The notes under the pieces were generated by a model. That model saw only the letters and a program-made list of their open reading frames with translations, made no database searches and was not told where the DNA came from. From assembly GCA_963805925.1 (NCBI GenBank), contig CAWDWB010000003.1:62001-126000 (forward strand): a DNA stretch of 64,000 bases, written 5' to 3'. This DNA is from CAMPKL01 sp963805925 (GTDB lineage Bacteria; Acidobacteriota; Terriglobia; Bryobacterales; UBA6623). Position 1 is the first letter of the stretch. Every line of letters starts with the position of its first letter. The position numbers and the translations under genes were made by a program. Positions 29,550-39,660 of the stretch are shown here, in pieces.

Positions 29550-30353
29550 ATGTCAACCCGTCCCTCCCGTTTTTTCCTCACGCTTTGCGCGCTGACTATT
29601 ACTGCAGGTTCCAGTTGGCCGCTGTCCGCCGTCGAACCAAGCTCCAAAGACATCGTCGTCAACGCCGAGGCGGTGATCCCTCAAATTGCCACCGGCGGCG
29701 GTTCATTCTACATGGATTTCCAATTCGTGAACTCATCGGCTCTGCCGGCCACCGTGACCTTAACGTTCTTTGATAGCGACGGCGTGCCCATGGCCGTGCC
29801 CTATGTCCAAGACGGCATCGAGTCCACGGCGACAACCCTGGTCGAGACGGTGGCGCCGGGCGGCGTCGAGTTCGCCCACACCGTGCTCGACGCAGTCGAC
29901 GTCCAGGTCGGCTATGCCGAGGTGGTCAGCAGCATCTTCTACGCCATTTCGGTACAAAGCACGTTTACCCAGGTGGTCCCGGATCGTCCGCTGTTTCAGG
30001 CATACATTCCCGAAGACACGAATGCGAATAAGGGCCGCTTCTTTCTGCCTTCGGTCAATTCCGGCAGTCAGACGAGTTCATTGGCTGTTGTTTCCGGCGT
30101 AGCCCAGAACGTGACCTACATCGCCCGCAATCGCAACGGCGTGGAACTTTGCAATGCGGGCAGGCCATTCATGAAGGGCGAGCATCGCGCCTTCCTCATC
30201 CGCGACATGTTGCCCTGCCTGGCAGGCATCGACGGTATCGTCGAAGTCGTCGGCAGCGAGAATGAGAGGTTGTTCGGCGTAGGTATCACCGCTCAGGACA
30301 GCGGCGCCTTCGTGACGCAGCCTCCGGTCGCACCCGTCACCTTGCTTTTCTAG
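29550..30353 (+). CDS. Secreted protein of unknown function (Acidobacteria-type repeat-fold)
   Basis: 267 residues from ATG 29550, chosen because it opens a clean signal peptide (MSTRPSRFFLTLCALTITAGSSWPLSA). The mature part starts 'AVIPQIATGGGSFYMDFQFVNSSALPATVTLTFFDSDG' and is all-beta. The 'PQIATGGG' opening followed by 'VNSS..PATVTLTFFDSDG' is a pattern I associate with secreted beta-sandwich proteins from Solibacter-like genomes. Two cysteines (in 'ELCNAG' and 'MLPCLAG') may form a disulfide. Function unknown. Confidence 0.78.
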   Translation: MSTRPSRFFLTLCALTITAGSSWPLSAVEPSSKDIVVNAEAVIPQIATGGGSFYMDFQFVNSSALPATVTLTFFDSDGVPMAVPYVQDGIESTATTLVETVAPGGVEFAHTVLDAVDVQVGYAEVVSSIFYAISVQSTFTQVVPDRPLFQAYIPEDTNANKGRFFLPSVNSGSQTSSLAVVSGVAQNVTYIARNRNGVELCNAGRPFMKGEHRAFLIRDMLPCLAGIDGIVEVVGSENERLFGVGITAQDSGAFVTQPPVAPVTLLF

Positions 30354-30655
30354 CCTGGCGGCAACCACTTCAGCGTGGTTTAAGACAAATCCAGGAAGGC
30401 GATGACGGCTCACCCGCGTCCGCCGCATGCCGTTCCGTCTCGGCCGTTTCGCCAGAATGAAAAAACCTTGCAAACCCGCGCCAGGGAATCGCGTCTATTT
30501 GAGACGAGGGCTCTAGGTCCCCGGACGTGACCGTTCCAATCGACAACTTCGCCGCAGGACGAAGTACGTGGTCGGTTGACTGCCGGACCGACGTATCTCT
30601 CATAATATGAAGTGGTTGAGCGGCCGCAGTCGCTCCAAGTTCAGCACAACATTCC
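30354..30655. other. Intergenic region with a possible promoter for the ABC operon
   Basis: 302 bases without a convincing gene. The right end carries TTGACT at 30576-30581 and CATAAT at 30601-30606 (19-base spacer, slightly long), about 50 bases before the ABC ATPase start. A small hairpin CGTCT-ATTTG-AGACG lies near 30490. The string TTGCAAACC near 30467 recalls a c-di-GMP-I riboswitch core, but the rest of that motif is missing. Confidence 0.4.
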
Positions 30656-31651
30656 ATGATTAAAGTACAAGGCGTCACGAAGCGTTACGGTTCGATGACT
30701 GCCGTCCGAGACGTCAGTTTTGAAGTCGCGGCAGGCGAAATCGTTGGTTTTCTGGGTCCCAACGGAGCCGGCAAGACGACGACTATGCGTATCCTGACGG
30801 GCTTTTTGCCCCCCACCGAGGGCACTGCGGAAGTCGCCGGATACAGCGTCCTCGACGAGCCCATCGAGGTCAAACGGAACATTGGCTATCTCCCCGAGAT
30901 CCCGCCCGTCTACCCCGAAATGGAAGTCGACTCCTACCTCGAGTTCGTCGCCCGCCTCAAGGGGATTCCCAACGCCCGAATCGCTTCGGCGATCGACGCG
31001 GCGCTGGAAAAGACGTCCATCGGTCACGTCCGCGGCAAACTCATCGGCAAGCTCTCCAAAGGTTACCGCCAGCGCGTCGGCCTCGCTCAGGCGCTCATAC
31101 ACAACCCTAAGGTTTTGATTCTCGACGAGCCCACGGCCGGTCTCGACCCGGCCCAGATCCGTGAGGTCCGCGAGTTGGTCAAGTCGCTCGCCGGCGATCA
31201 CACCATCATCCTCTCGTCGCACATCCTGAGCGAAGTCGCCGACACCTGCGGACGCGTCATCATCATCAGCGAAGGCTCGATCGTCGCCACCGACACGCCC
31301 GACAACCTCGTCGCCCGCCTGCAAGGAGGCGGAGGCGCCGTGGAACTGGAGATCGACGGGCCCGCAGAAGACGTGGAGCCGCGTCTGGCGTCAGTCGAAG
31401 GAGTCCTCAGCGTCTCCCGCGGCCGAGATGTCGTCGGTCGCGCAACCTGGATTGCCCATACCGGCGACACGCCCGACATACGTAAACGCCTCGCCCAAGC
31501 GGTCGTTGAGTCCGGCTGGGGACTCTACGGGCTCAAGCAAACCGGCATGTCGCTCGAAGATATCTTCTTGAAGCTCACCGCCGCAGAGAAAAGCGCCGCC
31601 GTCGAACCTGAACCGGTCGAAGCTGCGGCGACAGAGGACAGCGCCCAATGA
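30656..31651 (+). CDS. ABC transporter ATPase, GldA-like
   Basis: 331 residues. Walker A GPNGAGKT at 34-41, 'LPEIPPVYPEMEVDSYLEF' Q-loop region, signature 'LSKGYRQRVGLAQAL', Walker B 'VLILDEPTAGLDP' and H-loop 'ILSSHILSEV'. A C-terminal domain of about 110 residues follows, as in GldA/CcmA-type exporters. Its stop overlaps the permease ATG (ATGA at 31648-31651). Together with the next three genes it forms the GldA-GldF-GldG-DUF4340 type exporter found in many phyla without gliding motility; the cargo is unknown. Confidence 0.93.
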   Translation: MIKVQGVTKRYGSMTAVRDVSFEVAAGEIVGFLGPNGAGKTTTMRILTGFLPPTEGTAEVAGYSVLDEPIEVKRNIGYLPEIPPVYPEMEVDSYLEFVARLKGIPNARIASAIDAALEKTSIGHVRGKLIGKLSKGYRQRVGLAQALIHNPKVLILDEPTAGLDPAQIREVRELVKSLAGDHTIILSSHILSEVADTCGRVIIISEGSIVATDTPDNLVARLQGGGGAVELEIDGPAEDVEPRLASVEGVLSVSRGRDVVGRATWIAHTGDTPDIRKRLAQAVVESGWGLYGLKQTGMSLEDIFLKLTAAEKSAAVEPEPVEAAATEDSAQ

Positions 31652-32415
31652 GAAATGTTTGGACCATTGCCCGGCGCGAACTGCGCGTCTACTTCACCTC
31701 CCCAATCGGCTATATCGTGCTGGCGATGTTCGCCGTCATGTTCGGCTGGTTCTTTGTCAGTTCGCTGATCATCTTCGCCCAAGTCAGCGCGCAAGCGGCG
31801 ATGCAGCCAGGCGTGGAAGGAATCAACGTCAACCAGTACGTCGTGCAGCCAACCCTGGGAAATTGCACGATCGTGCTGCTGCTGACGATGCCCTTAATTA
31901 CCATGCGGCTCTTCGCCGAAGAACAAAAGCAGGGCACCATGGAACTGCTGTTGACGTCGCCCATCGGCGACTACGAAATCATCATCGGCAAGTGGCTGGG
32001 CGGGATGCTCCTTTTTGGCTGCATGCTGCTGATCTCCATGCTGAACTTCTCAGTCTTGCTGTTCTACGCGCCTCTCGATTGGCGCGCGATGCTAGTCGCC
32101 TACCTCGGCTTGTTGCTGTGGGGCGGGGCGATGATGGCGCTGGGCGGATTCATCTCCACGACGACGACCAATCAAATCGTCGCCGGATCGATTAGCTTCG
32201 GGCTTTTCCTGCTGCTGTTCGTACTAGTCTGGGCCCAATCCTACTCGCAGTCGACGCTCGGCCAGCTAGCGGGATTCCTCTCGATGCCGCCGCACTTCGA
32301 ACAGTTCTCCAAGGGAGTCATCGAACTCAAGGACGCGACGTATTACTTGACGGCGATCGGCTTGGGTTTGTTCTTGAGCAAGCGATCGATCGAGTCGGTT
32401 CGGTGGAAGGCATAG
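31648..32415 (+). CDS. ABC-2 type permease, GldF-like
   Basis: 255 residues with six predicted membrane helices ('PIGYIVLAMFAVMFGWFFVSSLIIF', 'LGGMLLFGCMLLISMLNFSVLLF', 'IVAGSISFGLFLLLFVLVWAQS' and others). 'MRLFAEEQKQGTMELLLTSPI' is the classic ABC-2 permease cytoplasmic motif. Translationally coupled to the ATPase upstream and three bases before the GldG-like gene. It forms the membrane channel of the exporter. Confidence 0.93.
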   Translation: MRNVWTIARRELRVYFTSPIGYIVLAMFAVMFGWFFVSSLIIFAQVSAQAAMQPGVEGINVNQYVVQPTLGNCTIVLLLTMPLITMRLFAEEQKQGTMELLLTSPIGDYEIIIGKWLGGMLLFGCMLLISMLNFSVLLFYAPLDWRAMLVAYLGLLLWGGAMMALGGFISTTTTNQIVAGSISFGLFLLLFVLVWAQSYSQSTLGQLAGFLSMPPHFEQFSKGVIELKDATYYLTAIGLGLFLSKRSIESVRWKA

Positions 32416-32418
32416 ATC

Positions 32419-33804
32419 ATGGCGAAATGGTTTCAATCCAAACAGGCGCGCGCCGGAAGTTATTCGGCGACCTACGTGATCGTCTTTGTCGCGATCTTGG
32501 CCGCGATGAACTACCTCGCCGTCCAATACAACAAAACGTTCGACGCGACGGAACAGAAGCTCTATAGCCTCTCTGACCAGACCATGCGCGTCCTGGACGG
32601 ACTCAAGAGCGACGTCAAAATCTACTACTTCGATCAGCAGTTCCGGTTTCCCGAGGCCAAGAACAGCCTCATGCGTTACGAGAACGCCTCGAACAAGGTA
32701 ACCGTGCAGTACGTCGACCCCGACGCCGACCCTGCCCTGACGCGGGCTATGAATGTGCGAACCATGGGTACGACGCTCATCGAAGTCGGGGAAAGCCGCT
32801 CGGAGGCCCCTTCGACCTCTGAAGAGGACATCACTAACACGATCGTCAAGGCAATCAAGGGAGAGGTGAAGGAAGCCTGCTTCCTAACCGGACACGGAGA
32901 AGCGACGATCGAGGACCAAGAACGTATGGGCATGTCGCTCCTCGCCGGCGAAGCCAAGGGCGCGAACTATTCGACGCGCACGATCTCCTTGCTGGAGAGT
33001 CCGGAAATTCCCACGAGCTGCAGCGTCGTTGTAATCGCCGGTCCAACCACTGCCTATCTCGAGCCGGAGGTCGAGATACTGCGGCAGTACGCCAACGGCG
33101 GCGGACGCCTGTTGCTCATGTTCGACTACGACGCCAATTCAGGCCTCGAGGCTCTGTCTGAGGAGTGGGGCCTCACCGTTCACGAAGATCTGGTGATTGA
33201 CCAGGCCGGCATCGGCGAATTATTCGGCGGCAGCCCGCTAGCTCCGATCATCAACAACTTCGATTCGCAGCACCCCATCGGCCGCGTTATGCGCAACGTT
33301 TATGCCATCTTCCCCATGACCCGCAGCATCGGCGTCACATCGGGCAAGGATGGCTGGACGGCTCTTGGGTTGGCTCAGACGAGTTCGGGCGCATTTGCCA
33401 CATCCGGGTTCACGATCGTCGACGGCAAGATGAGCTTGAGCGAAACCGCTCCAAGAACCGCCGGCCCGATCACCGTTGCTGGGGCGGCATCGCTGCAGAT
33501 CCCCCCCCCGGAAGGCGAATCGCCGGAAGCGGAGAAACGCGAAGGCCGCGTCGTCGTCACCGGCACGTCGCAATTCGCACGCAACGTGGCCCTAGGCCAA
33601 GGCGGCAATCGCGACCTCGCGCTGAACATGCTGAGCTGGTTGACATCCGACGAAGACCTGATTTCGATTCGGCCCGTTACCGCCGGATCCACACCGATCG
33701 AGCTGAGTCAGGCCGATGTCATCCGTCTATTGGTGGGGCTCGTCGCAGGTATCCCGTTGATCATAATTTTTGCGGGCGTTAGAACCTGGTGGGTGCGAAG
33801 ATAG
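32419..33804 (+). CDS. GldG-like ABC transporter accessory protein
   Basis: 461 residues: an N-terminal membrane helix ('SATYVIVFVAILAAMNYLAV'), a large extracytoplasmic domain of the DUF4350/GldG type ('FDATEQKLYSLSDQTMRVLDGLKSDVKIYYFDQQ', 'EACFLTGHGEATIEDQERMGMSLL', 'YANGGGRLLLMFDYDANSGLEAL') and a C-terminal membrane helix ('RLLVGLVAGIPLIIIFAGV') ending in a basic tail. 'YSLSDQT' and 'FLTGHGE' are hallmark GldG motifs. A run of eight C at about 33502-33509 is worth verifying, but the frame is intact. Confidence 0.9.
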   Translation: MAKWFQSKQARAGSYSATYVIVFVAILAAMNYLAVQYNKTFDATEQKLYSLSDQTMRVLDGLKSDVKIYYFDQQFRFPEAKNSLMRYENASNKVTVQYVDPDADPALTRAMNVRTMGTTLIEVGESRSEAPSTSEEDITNTIVKAIKGEVKEACFLTGHGEATIEDQERMGMSLLAGEAKGANYSTRTISLLESPEIPTSCSVVVIAGPTTAYLEPEVEILRQYANGGGRLLLMFDYDANSGLEALSEEWGLTVHEDLVIDQAGIGELFGGSPLAPIINNFDSQHPIGRVMRNVYAIFPMTRSIGVTSGKDGWTALGLAQTSSGAFATSGFTIVDGKMSLSETAPRTAGPITVAGAASLQIPPPEGESPEAEKREGRVVVTGTSQFARNVALGQGGNRDLALNMLSWLTSDEDLISIRPVTAGSTPIELSQADVIRLLVGLVAGIPLIIIFAGVRTWWVRR

Positions 33805-33879
33805 TTGTTATTTCGGCCAGCAGACGCAGGCGGGCCGGATGATTTATTCATAACTTCACTTACATAACGAGTATGCGTC

Positions 33880-35232
33880 ATGAAAAAGAATCCCCTCCTA
33901 ATTGCCGTCCTGGTCCTGGTCGTCCTGGGCGGATTCGTGTACTACACCCGAGAGAACCCTCCCGCGCCGGAATCGGATACGGTCCCTCTGGTTCGGGTTC
34001 AAGAAGCGGACATACGCAAGGTAACGGTGACCAAGCCGGGCGGCGAAACCATCGTCGTGCAGCGCGAGGCCGATCAGCCCTGGACGTTCGGTAACGGCGT
34101 CACCGTACCGGCCGACGATTCGGCGATCAATCTAATGATCACCAATCTGGCTTCGCTCGACGCTTCTCGCGTCGTGCAAGATAAAACCGACGACTGGGCG
34201 CCCTACGGACTCGACGGCAGCGGAAAACTCAAGGTCACAGTGGAAACCTCCGCAGGTGATCCCAAGTCAATTATCTTCGGCGAAGACACGCCCACCGGCT
34301 CCTCCGTATTCGCTCGCCTTGACGGCGACCCCCGCCTTTTCACTACTTTTAGCTACGCCCGCGACAATTTTGACAAGACGGTCTTCGACTGGCGAGATAA
34401 GCGCCTCCTGCGCGTCAGCGCGGATACGACCACGACTCTGTCGCTCGATGTCGGCCGGCGCCGCCTAAAATTCGCTAAAGAAGGCCAGAAGTGGCGCATT
34501 GTCGAACCCGCCGAGCTTCGCGCCGACCAGCTCGCCGTCGGCGACCTGGAGCGCGAGTTATCGAACGCTCGCATGAGTTCCGTCCTCGCCGAAGGTGACG
34601 AAGCCGCCGTGAAACAGTTCTCCGTGGCCCGCCCCTACGCAATCGCTGAGATCGTCGACGCGGGCGGTTCCCACGTACTCACGATCGCTCAGGGAGGTCC
34701 AAGCGGATACTACGCCAAGAGCTCCGACCTGCCGGGCGGCGTCTATGAAGCGCCCGAGAGTCTGGCAACCAGTCTTAATAAGGACCTCGACGCTTACCGC
34801 GAACACAAACTCTTCGACTTCGGGTTCGGGGATCTCAGCCGCATCGATGTCCGCGACGGCGACAAACGGGCAACGATCGAACGCAAGGACGACAAGTGGC
34901 TGTTATCGACCGACGGCGACAGAGAAGTCGCCGCTGAGAAGGTGCAAGCCCTCATCGACTCGCTGCGCAACATCTCCGCCATTGGCTTCCCGTCAAACGA
35001 CGCCGCGGCCCAGAGCCGTTACGGTCTAAGCACTCCCGCCATCGAGGCCGAAACCACCCTCGCTGTGGACGGAGCGACTGCCGAGAGAGTGGTCATCTCC
35101 GACCTGTCCCAACCAAAGGTCTACGCGGCAAGGGTCGGCGAAGGGCCGACTTATGAAGTGGAAAAGGATGCGGCTGACAAAGTTCGTCAAGCGATTGACG
35201 ACGTGTTGACTCCCGCCGCTGCTCCGAAATAA
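33880..35232 (+). CDS. DUF4340 domain protein of the GldFG-type exporter
   Basis: 450 residues: one N-terminal helix ('LLIAVLVLVVLGGFVYYTREN') and repeated DUF4340-type beta modules ('VQEADIRKVTVTKPGGETIVVQREADQPWTF', 'KTVFDWRDKRLLRVSADTTTTLSLDVGRRRLKFAKEGQKWRI', 'HKLFDFGFGDLSRIDV'). Such proteins nearly always follow GldG-like genes and are thought to sit on the outside of the exporter. It is 75 bases after the GldG-like gene and is followed by the hairpin shared with rho. Confidence 0.9.
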   Translation: MKKNPLLIAVLVLVVLGGFVYYTRENPPAPESDTVPLVRVQEADIRKVTVTKPGGETIVVQREADQPWTFGNGVTVPADDSAINLMITNLASLDASRVVQDKTDDWAPYGLDGSGKLKVTVETSAGDPKSIIFGEDTPTGSSVFARLDGDPRLFTTFSYARDNFDKTVFDWRDKRLLRVSADTTTTLSLDVGRRRLKFAKEGQKWRIVEPAELRADQLAVGDLERELSNARMSSVLAEGDEAAVKQFSVARPYAIAEIVDAGGSHVLTIAQGGPSGYYAKSSDLPGGVYEAPESLATSLNKDLDAYREHKLFDFGFGDLSRIDVRDGDKRATIERKDDKWLLSTDGDREVAAEKVQALIDSLRNISAIGFPSNDAAAQSRYGLSTPAIEAETTLAVDGATAERVVISDLSQPKVYAARVGEGPTYEVEKDAADKVRQAIDDVLTPAAAPK

Positions 35233-35265
35233 AAAATGGCGGCCGCGTCACTGCGCGGCCGCCAT
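35231..35265 (-). terminator. Terminator of rho, shared with the convergent DUF4340 operon
   Basis: Perfect 12-bp stem ATGGCGGCCGCG / CGCGGCCGCCAT with a six-base loop. On the minus strand it is followed by a T-run (TTTTTTATTT), so it terminates rho; on the plus strand it directly follows the DUF4340 stop and lacks the T-run. Confidence 0.88.
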
Positions 35266-35288
35266 TCTGAAACGAATCCGATCGGAAA

Positions 35289-36854
<1,566 letters not shown>

Positions 36855-36913
36855 AAGTCTTTGCGTGTTGGATCTAGTTCTGTGGTTGGATTATCAGGGA
36901 AATAGTGCGAGCC

Positions 36914-37507
36914 TCAGAGGTCTGGGGCTGCGCGGATGCCGTCCCAAAGGGCGGCGACTCCCTCGCCGGTAACCGAAGAAAAGGCTAGCGGCGGGTAGAA
37001 GTCTTGCTCGATAGCGCGCACAGCTTTCAATCGCTGTGCTGTCTTTAGTTTATCAGCCTTTGAGGCAACTACGACGAATCGTTGTTGATTCTCTTGCAGC
37101 CACTCCATCATAGCCCGGTCCAGCGGCGTCGGGCCTTGACGAATATCAACAATCAGCACCACCAACTTGAGCGGCGCCCGATCCGTCAGATAGCTCTCTG
37201 CCAAACGCCGCCACTGGTCCACTACCTGCCTCGGCGCTTTGGCGTAGCCGTAGCCGGGCAAATCGACGAAGTACATCTTCTCGTCGATCCGGAAGAAGTT
37301 GATTGTCTGGGTGCGACCCGGCGTCGAGCTGGTCCGCGCCAGATCCTTCTTGACGATCGGCCCGCCCTTCTTCTTGCCCCGCAGCAGCAGCGTATTCAGC
37401 AAGCTCGACTTGCCCACGTTGCTGCGGCCCACAAAGGCGATCTCCGGCAATCCGTCACCCGGAAACAGATGCGGAGACGTTGCGCCGATCACGAATTCTA
37501 CAGCCAT
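36914..37507 (-). CDS. engB: Ribosome biogenesis GTPase EngB/YsxC
   Basis: 197 residues from ATG 37507 (MAVEFVIGATSPHLFPGDGLPEIAFVG); a longer reading to 37621 adds a non-conserved 38 residues. P-loop GRSNVGKS at 27-34, 'RTSSTPGRTQTINFF' (G2), DLPGYGYAKAP (G3), 'VASKADKLK' (G4). YihA/YsxC/EngB GTPases assist 50S subunit assembly and are usually essential. It lies upstream of rho on the same strand, 59 bases away. Confidence 0.95.
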   Translation of the reverse strand: MAVEFVIGATSPHLFPGDGLPEIAFVGRSNVGKSSLLNTLLLRGKKKGGPIVKKDLARTSSTPGRTQTINFFRIDEKMYFVDLPGYGYAKAPRQVVDQWRRLAESYLTDRAPLKLVVLIVDIRQGPTPLDRAMMEWLQENQQRFVVVASKADKLKTAQRLKAVRAIEQDFYPPLAFSSVTGEGVAALWDGIRAAPDL

Positions 37508-37749
37508 GAAAACCTGCGGGGAAAACCGGCGCGGGAACGCCTTGCATTGAGCGTACAATACCCCGGCCGCTTTTTGGGACCTAACGCCTCCACGGGAGTT
37601 GCCGTCGTGGGGTATTCTCACTCACATTATCCAGGCGCCTAAACCCCAGGTTTTCGACCTGGCGATCCCATGCCAAGCACCCCACGACGCGCGGCGCCCC
37701 AGGGCTCGTGCGTCATGGGTCCTACGTCATGCCTGGTATGGTAATCGCG

Positions 37750-38421
37750 ATGATTCCTTTTGGCCCCCAGGAGTTCTTCGGGGTCTTTGCCGACTACAAC
37801 ACTTCGGTCTGGCCTGCTCAGATCTTCCTCTACGCGCTCGCCGTCGCGATGGTGGCCATGGCGCTGCGGGGCAAGAGCCGAGGAACTCCCTGGATCCCTG
37901 TTGGACTCGCCCTTCTGTGGATATGGACGGGCGTCGCGTACCACTTATGGAAGTTCACCGCGATCAATGGCCCTGCTTGGGTCTTCGGAGCCTTGTTCGT
38001 AATCGAGGGCGTCCTCTTCGTGACTCTCGGAACGAGCGGCAGTCGCCTGGAAATCGGTAAGCCGACGGGCTGGAAAGGATGGATCGGCGGAATTCTCGTC
38101 GCGTATTCCCTCGTCGTATACCCTCTGTTGGGCCTCAGCGGACATCCGCCGGAGGAGGTCCCGGTCCTGGGAGTCCCCTGTCCCACGACGATCTTCACTT
38201 TCGGTCTGCTCTTCTGGGCGGCGCGGCCGATCCCCCCTCGCCTCCTTGTGATCCCCTTGCTTTGGACGCTGATCGGGAGCAGCGCCTTCTTCCTGTTCGG
38301 AGTCGTGCAAGACGTCGGGCTCCTGGCCGCTGGAGTGCTCGGATTACTACTTCTGAGGGCCAACGGTCGGCCGAGCGCACAAGACACGGCCCCCGCCGAC
38401 CGCAGCGAGATCCGCTTGTGA
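37750..38421 (+). CDS. DUF6064-like membrane protein, first of a coupled triplet
   Basis: About 223 residues beginning IPFGPQEFFGVFADYNTSVWPAQ, which resembles the N-terminus of DUF6064 membrane proteins (from memory). Six or seven helices follow ('IFLYALAVAMVAMAL', 'WIPVGLALLWIWTGVAYHLW', 'WVFGALFVIEGVLFVTLG', 'WIGGILVAYSLVVYPLLGL', 'TIFTFGLLFWA', 'LLVIPLLWTLIGSSAFFLFGVV'). No ribosome site decides the start; ATGs at 37729 and 37738 are alternatives. The stop overlaps the next GTG (GTGA). Function unknown. Confidence 0.78.
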   Translation: MIPFGPQEFFGVFADYNTSVWPAQIFLYALAVAMVAMALRGKSRGTPWIPVGLALLWIWTGVAYHLWKFTAINGPAWVFGALFVIEGVLFVTLGTSGSRLEIGKPTGWKGWIGGILVAYSLVVYPLLGLSGHPPEEVPVLGVPCPTTIFTFGLLFWAARPIPPRLLVIPLLWTLIGSSAFFLFGVVQDVGLLAAGVLGLLLLRANGRPSAQDTAPADRSEIRL

Positions 38422-39113
38422 TCCACCCCAAAGCAGCAACGGAGAAGACACCATCGGTTCAGCACCGCTGGTTCGGCTTCGGGCTTATCGCCCTGGGACT
38501 CGCTCTTGCCGCCAACTCACTGCTTGGTCCCCTGGTCAGCGGCTTGATCGAGTATCGCTTTTCCGAGACGCTCATCAACCAGTGCATCGGGCTCGATTTC
38601 GTTTCCCTGGCGGTCGTGACCCCGTTGTGCCTGCTCTCGGCCGCCCTACCCTTTCGGGGGCGCCCGACCGCAACGGTACTCGGCCTGCTCCTCGTGTTGC
38701 GCTACTTGCCTCCACTCATTCAGCTCGCGGCCGGGGAGCCAACCTTCCCGGAGTACCAAGCCAACGCGACTAGCTTCCTCCTCATCGCCTGGATGGACTT
38801 GGGAGTGTTCGCCACAACCGCCCTGGTCGCCGGGGTCAGCCTTATGCTCGGCCATGGATGGGCGAAAAAGGCGCTCTACGGCATCGTCGGCTGGCTGGCC
38901 CTGGTCGCGGTCGCCGTGGCCGCAATGTCGGTTACGATGCGGATTCACAAGGATCCCGCTGGCGGTCCCGGCCAGACAATTGCATTCCTGGCTGCTGCCG
39001 CTATTCTCACCGGCCTAGCCGTCTGGCTCCACTGGCCATTGGCCGCTCTCTTACATGAATCCGTCCGAGACAACGCAGGCGGACGGCAACAAGAAGGGGA
39101 GGCCGAGTCGTGA
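38418..39113 (+). CDS. Polytopic membrane protein of unknown function, second of the triplet
   Basis: 231 residues from a GTG at 38418 that overlaps the upstream TGA (GTGA), the reason for this start. Six membrane helices are visible ('WFGFGLIALGLALAANSLLG', 'CIGLDFVSLAVVTPLCLLSAALPF', 'ATVLGLLLVLRYLPPLIQLAAG', 'SFLLIAWMDLGVFATTALVAGVSL', 'KALYGIVGWLALVAVAVAAMSV', 'IAFLAAAAILTGLAVWLHWPLAALL'). No cofactor motifs seen. The stop again overlaps the next start as GTGA, so stoichiometric co-expression is likely. Confidence 0.8.
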   Translation: MIHPKAATEKTPSVQHRWFGFGLIALGLALAANSLLGPLVSGLIEYRFSETLINQCIGLDFVSLAVVTPLCLLSAALPFRGRPTATVLGLLLVLRYLPPLIQLAAGEPTFPEYQANATSFLLIAWMDLGVFATTALVAGVSLMLGHGWAKKALYGIVGWLALVAVAVAAMSVTMRIHKDPAGGPGQTIAFLAAAAILTGLAVWLHWPLAALLHESVRDNAGGRQQEGEAES

Positions 39114-39574
39114 GTCCGAAACGGAGCCGCTCCCTGGGCCTTTTGGTGCTCATGGCGGCTTTGCTCCTCCAGGGATTGAGCGGTATTGCAGGCGGCATCG
39201 GGCTGGTCCTTGATCCATCCGGAAGCTCGCTCCAGATTCCCCTCAGTTTGCTCGCGGGATCGCCGTTTGAGAACTACCTCCTTCCTGGCTTGATCCTCCT
39301 GACCGTTCTCGGGTTCGTCCCTCTCGTCGCCTTCTACGGTCTCTTGCAGCAGCGCGCCTGGTCGTGGCTTCTAGCTGTACTCGTGGGTGTCGCACTTATC
39401 GTCTGGATCGCTGTGGAGATCGCGATCATCGGCTACCAAGCGGATCCTCCGCTGCAGTTGATCTACGGCGCCCTGGGAATCGTGATCCTAGTCGCGGGTG
39501 CACTTCCCTCGACTAGGCGCGGTTGCGCGCCAAAGCGAAAACGCCCGCCTGCGGCGCGGAAGGAGAAGACCTAG
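39110..39574 (+). CDS. Small membrane protein of unknown function, third of the triplet
   Basis: 154 residues from a GTG at 39110 overlapping the upstream TGA. Four helices ('LGLLVLMAALLLQGLSGIAGGIGLV', 'YLLPGLILLTVLGFVPLVAFYGLLQ', 'WSWLLAVLVGVALIVWIAVEIAII', 'LIYGALGIVILVAGALP') and a strongly basic C-terminal tail ('RRGCAPKRKRPPAARKEK'), presumably cytoplasmic. 'GYQADPPLQLIYGALGI' resembles short DoxX-neighbour membrane proteins, but no family is claimed. Confidence 0.78.
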   Translation: MSPKRSRSLGLLVLMAALLLQGLSGIAGGIGLVLDPSGSSLQIPLSLLAGSPFENYLLPGLILLTVLGFVPLVAFYGLLQQRAWSWLLAVLVGVALIVWIAVEIAIIGYQADPPLQLIYGALGIVILVAGALPSTRRGCAPKRKRPPAARKEKT

Positions 39575-39660
39575 GTGACGATGACGAGAACCAGAGCGAA
39601 GGACCGCCTTAGACTCGTCCGTGAAGCACCGAAATCAGCACCGCGAATGCGAGTCTCGCC

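Noticed and set aside
30430..30530. Possible c-di-GMP-I riboswitch before the ABC operon (TTGCAAACC core)
   Set aside because: The second conserved block (GGGACGCAAAGCC type) and the tetraloop-receptor features are missing; only one short string fits.
33490..33515. Run of C in the GldG-like gene as a possible frameshift site
   Set aside because: The frame is intact across it and protein sense continues, so no shift is needed.
37640..37665. Hairpin CCAGGT-TTTCG-ACCTGG between engB and the membrane triplet
   Set aside because: Six-bp stem without T-run or neighbouring conserved elements; too weak to call a terminator or operator.
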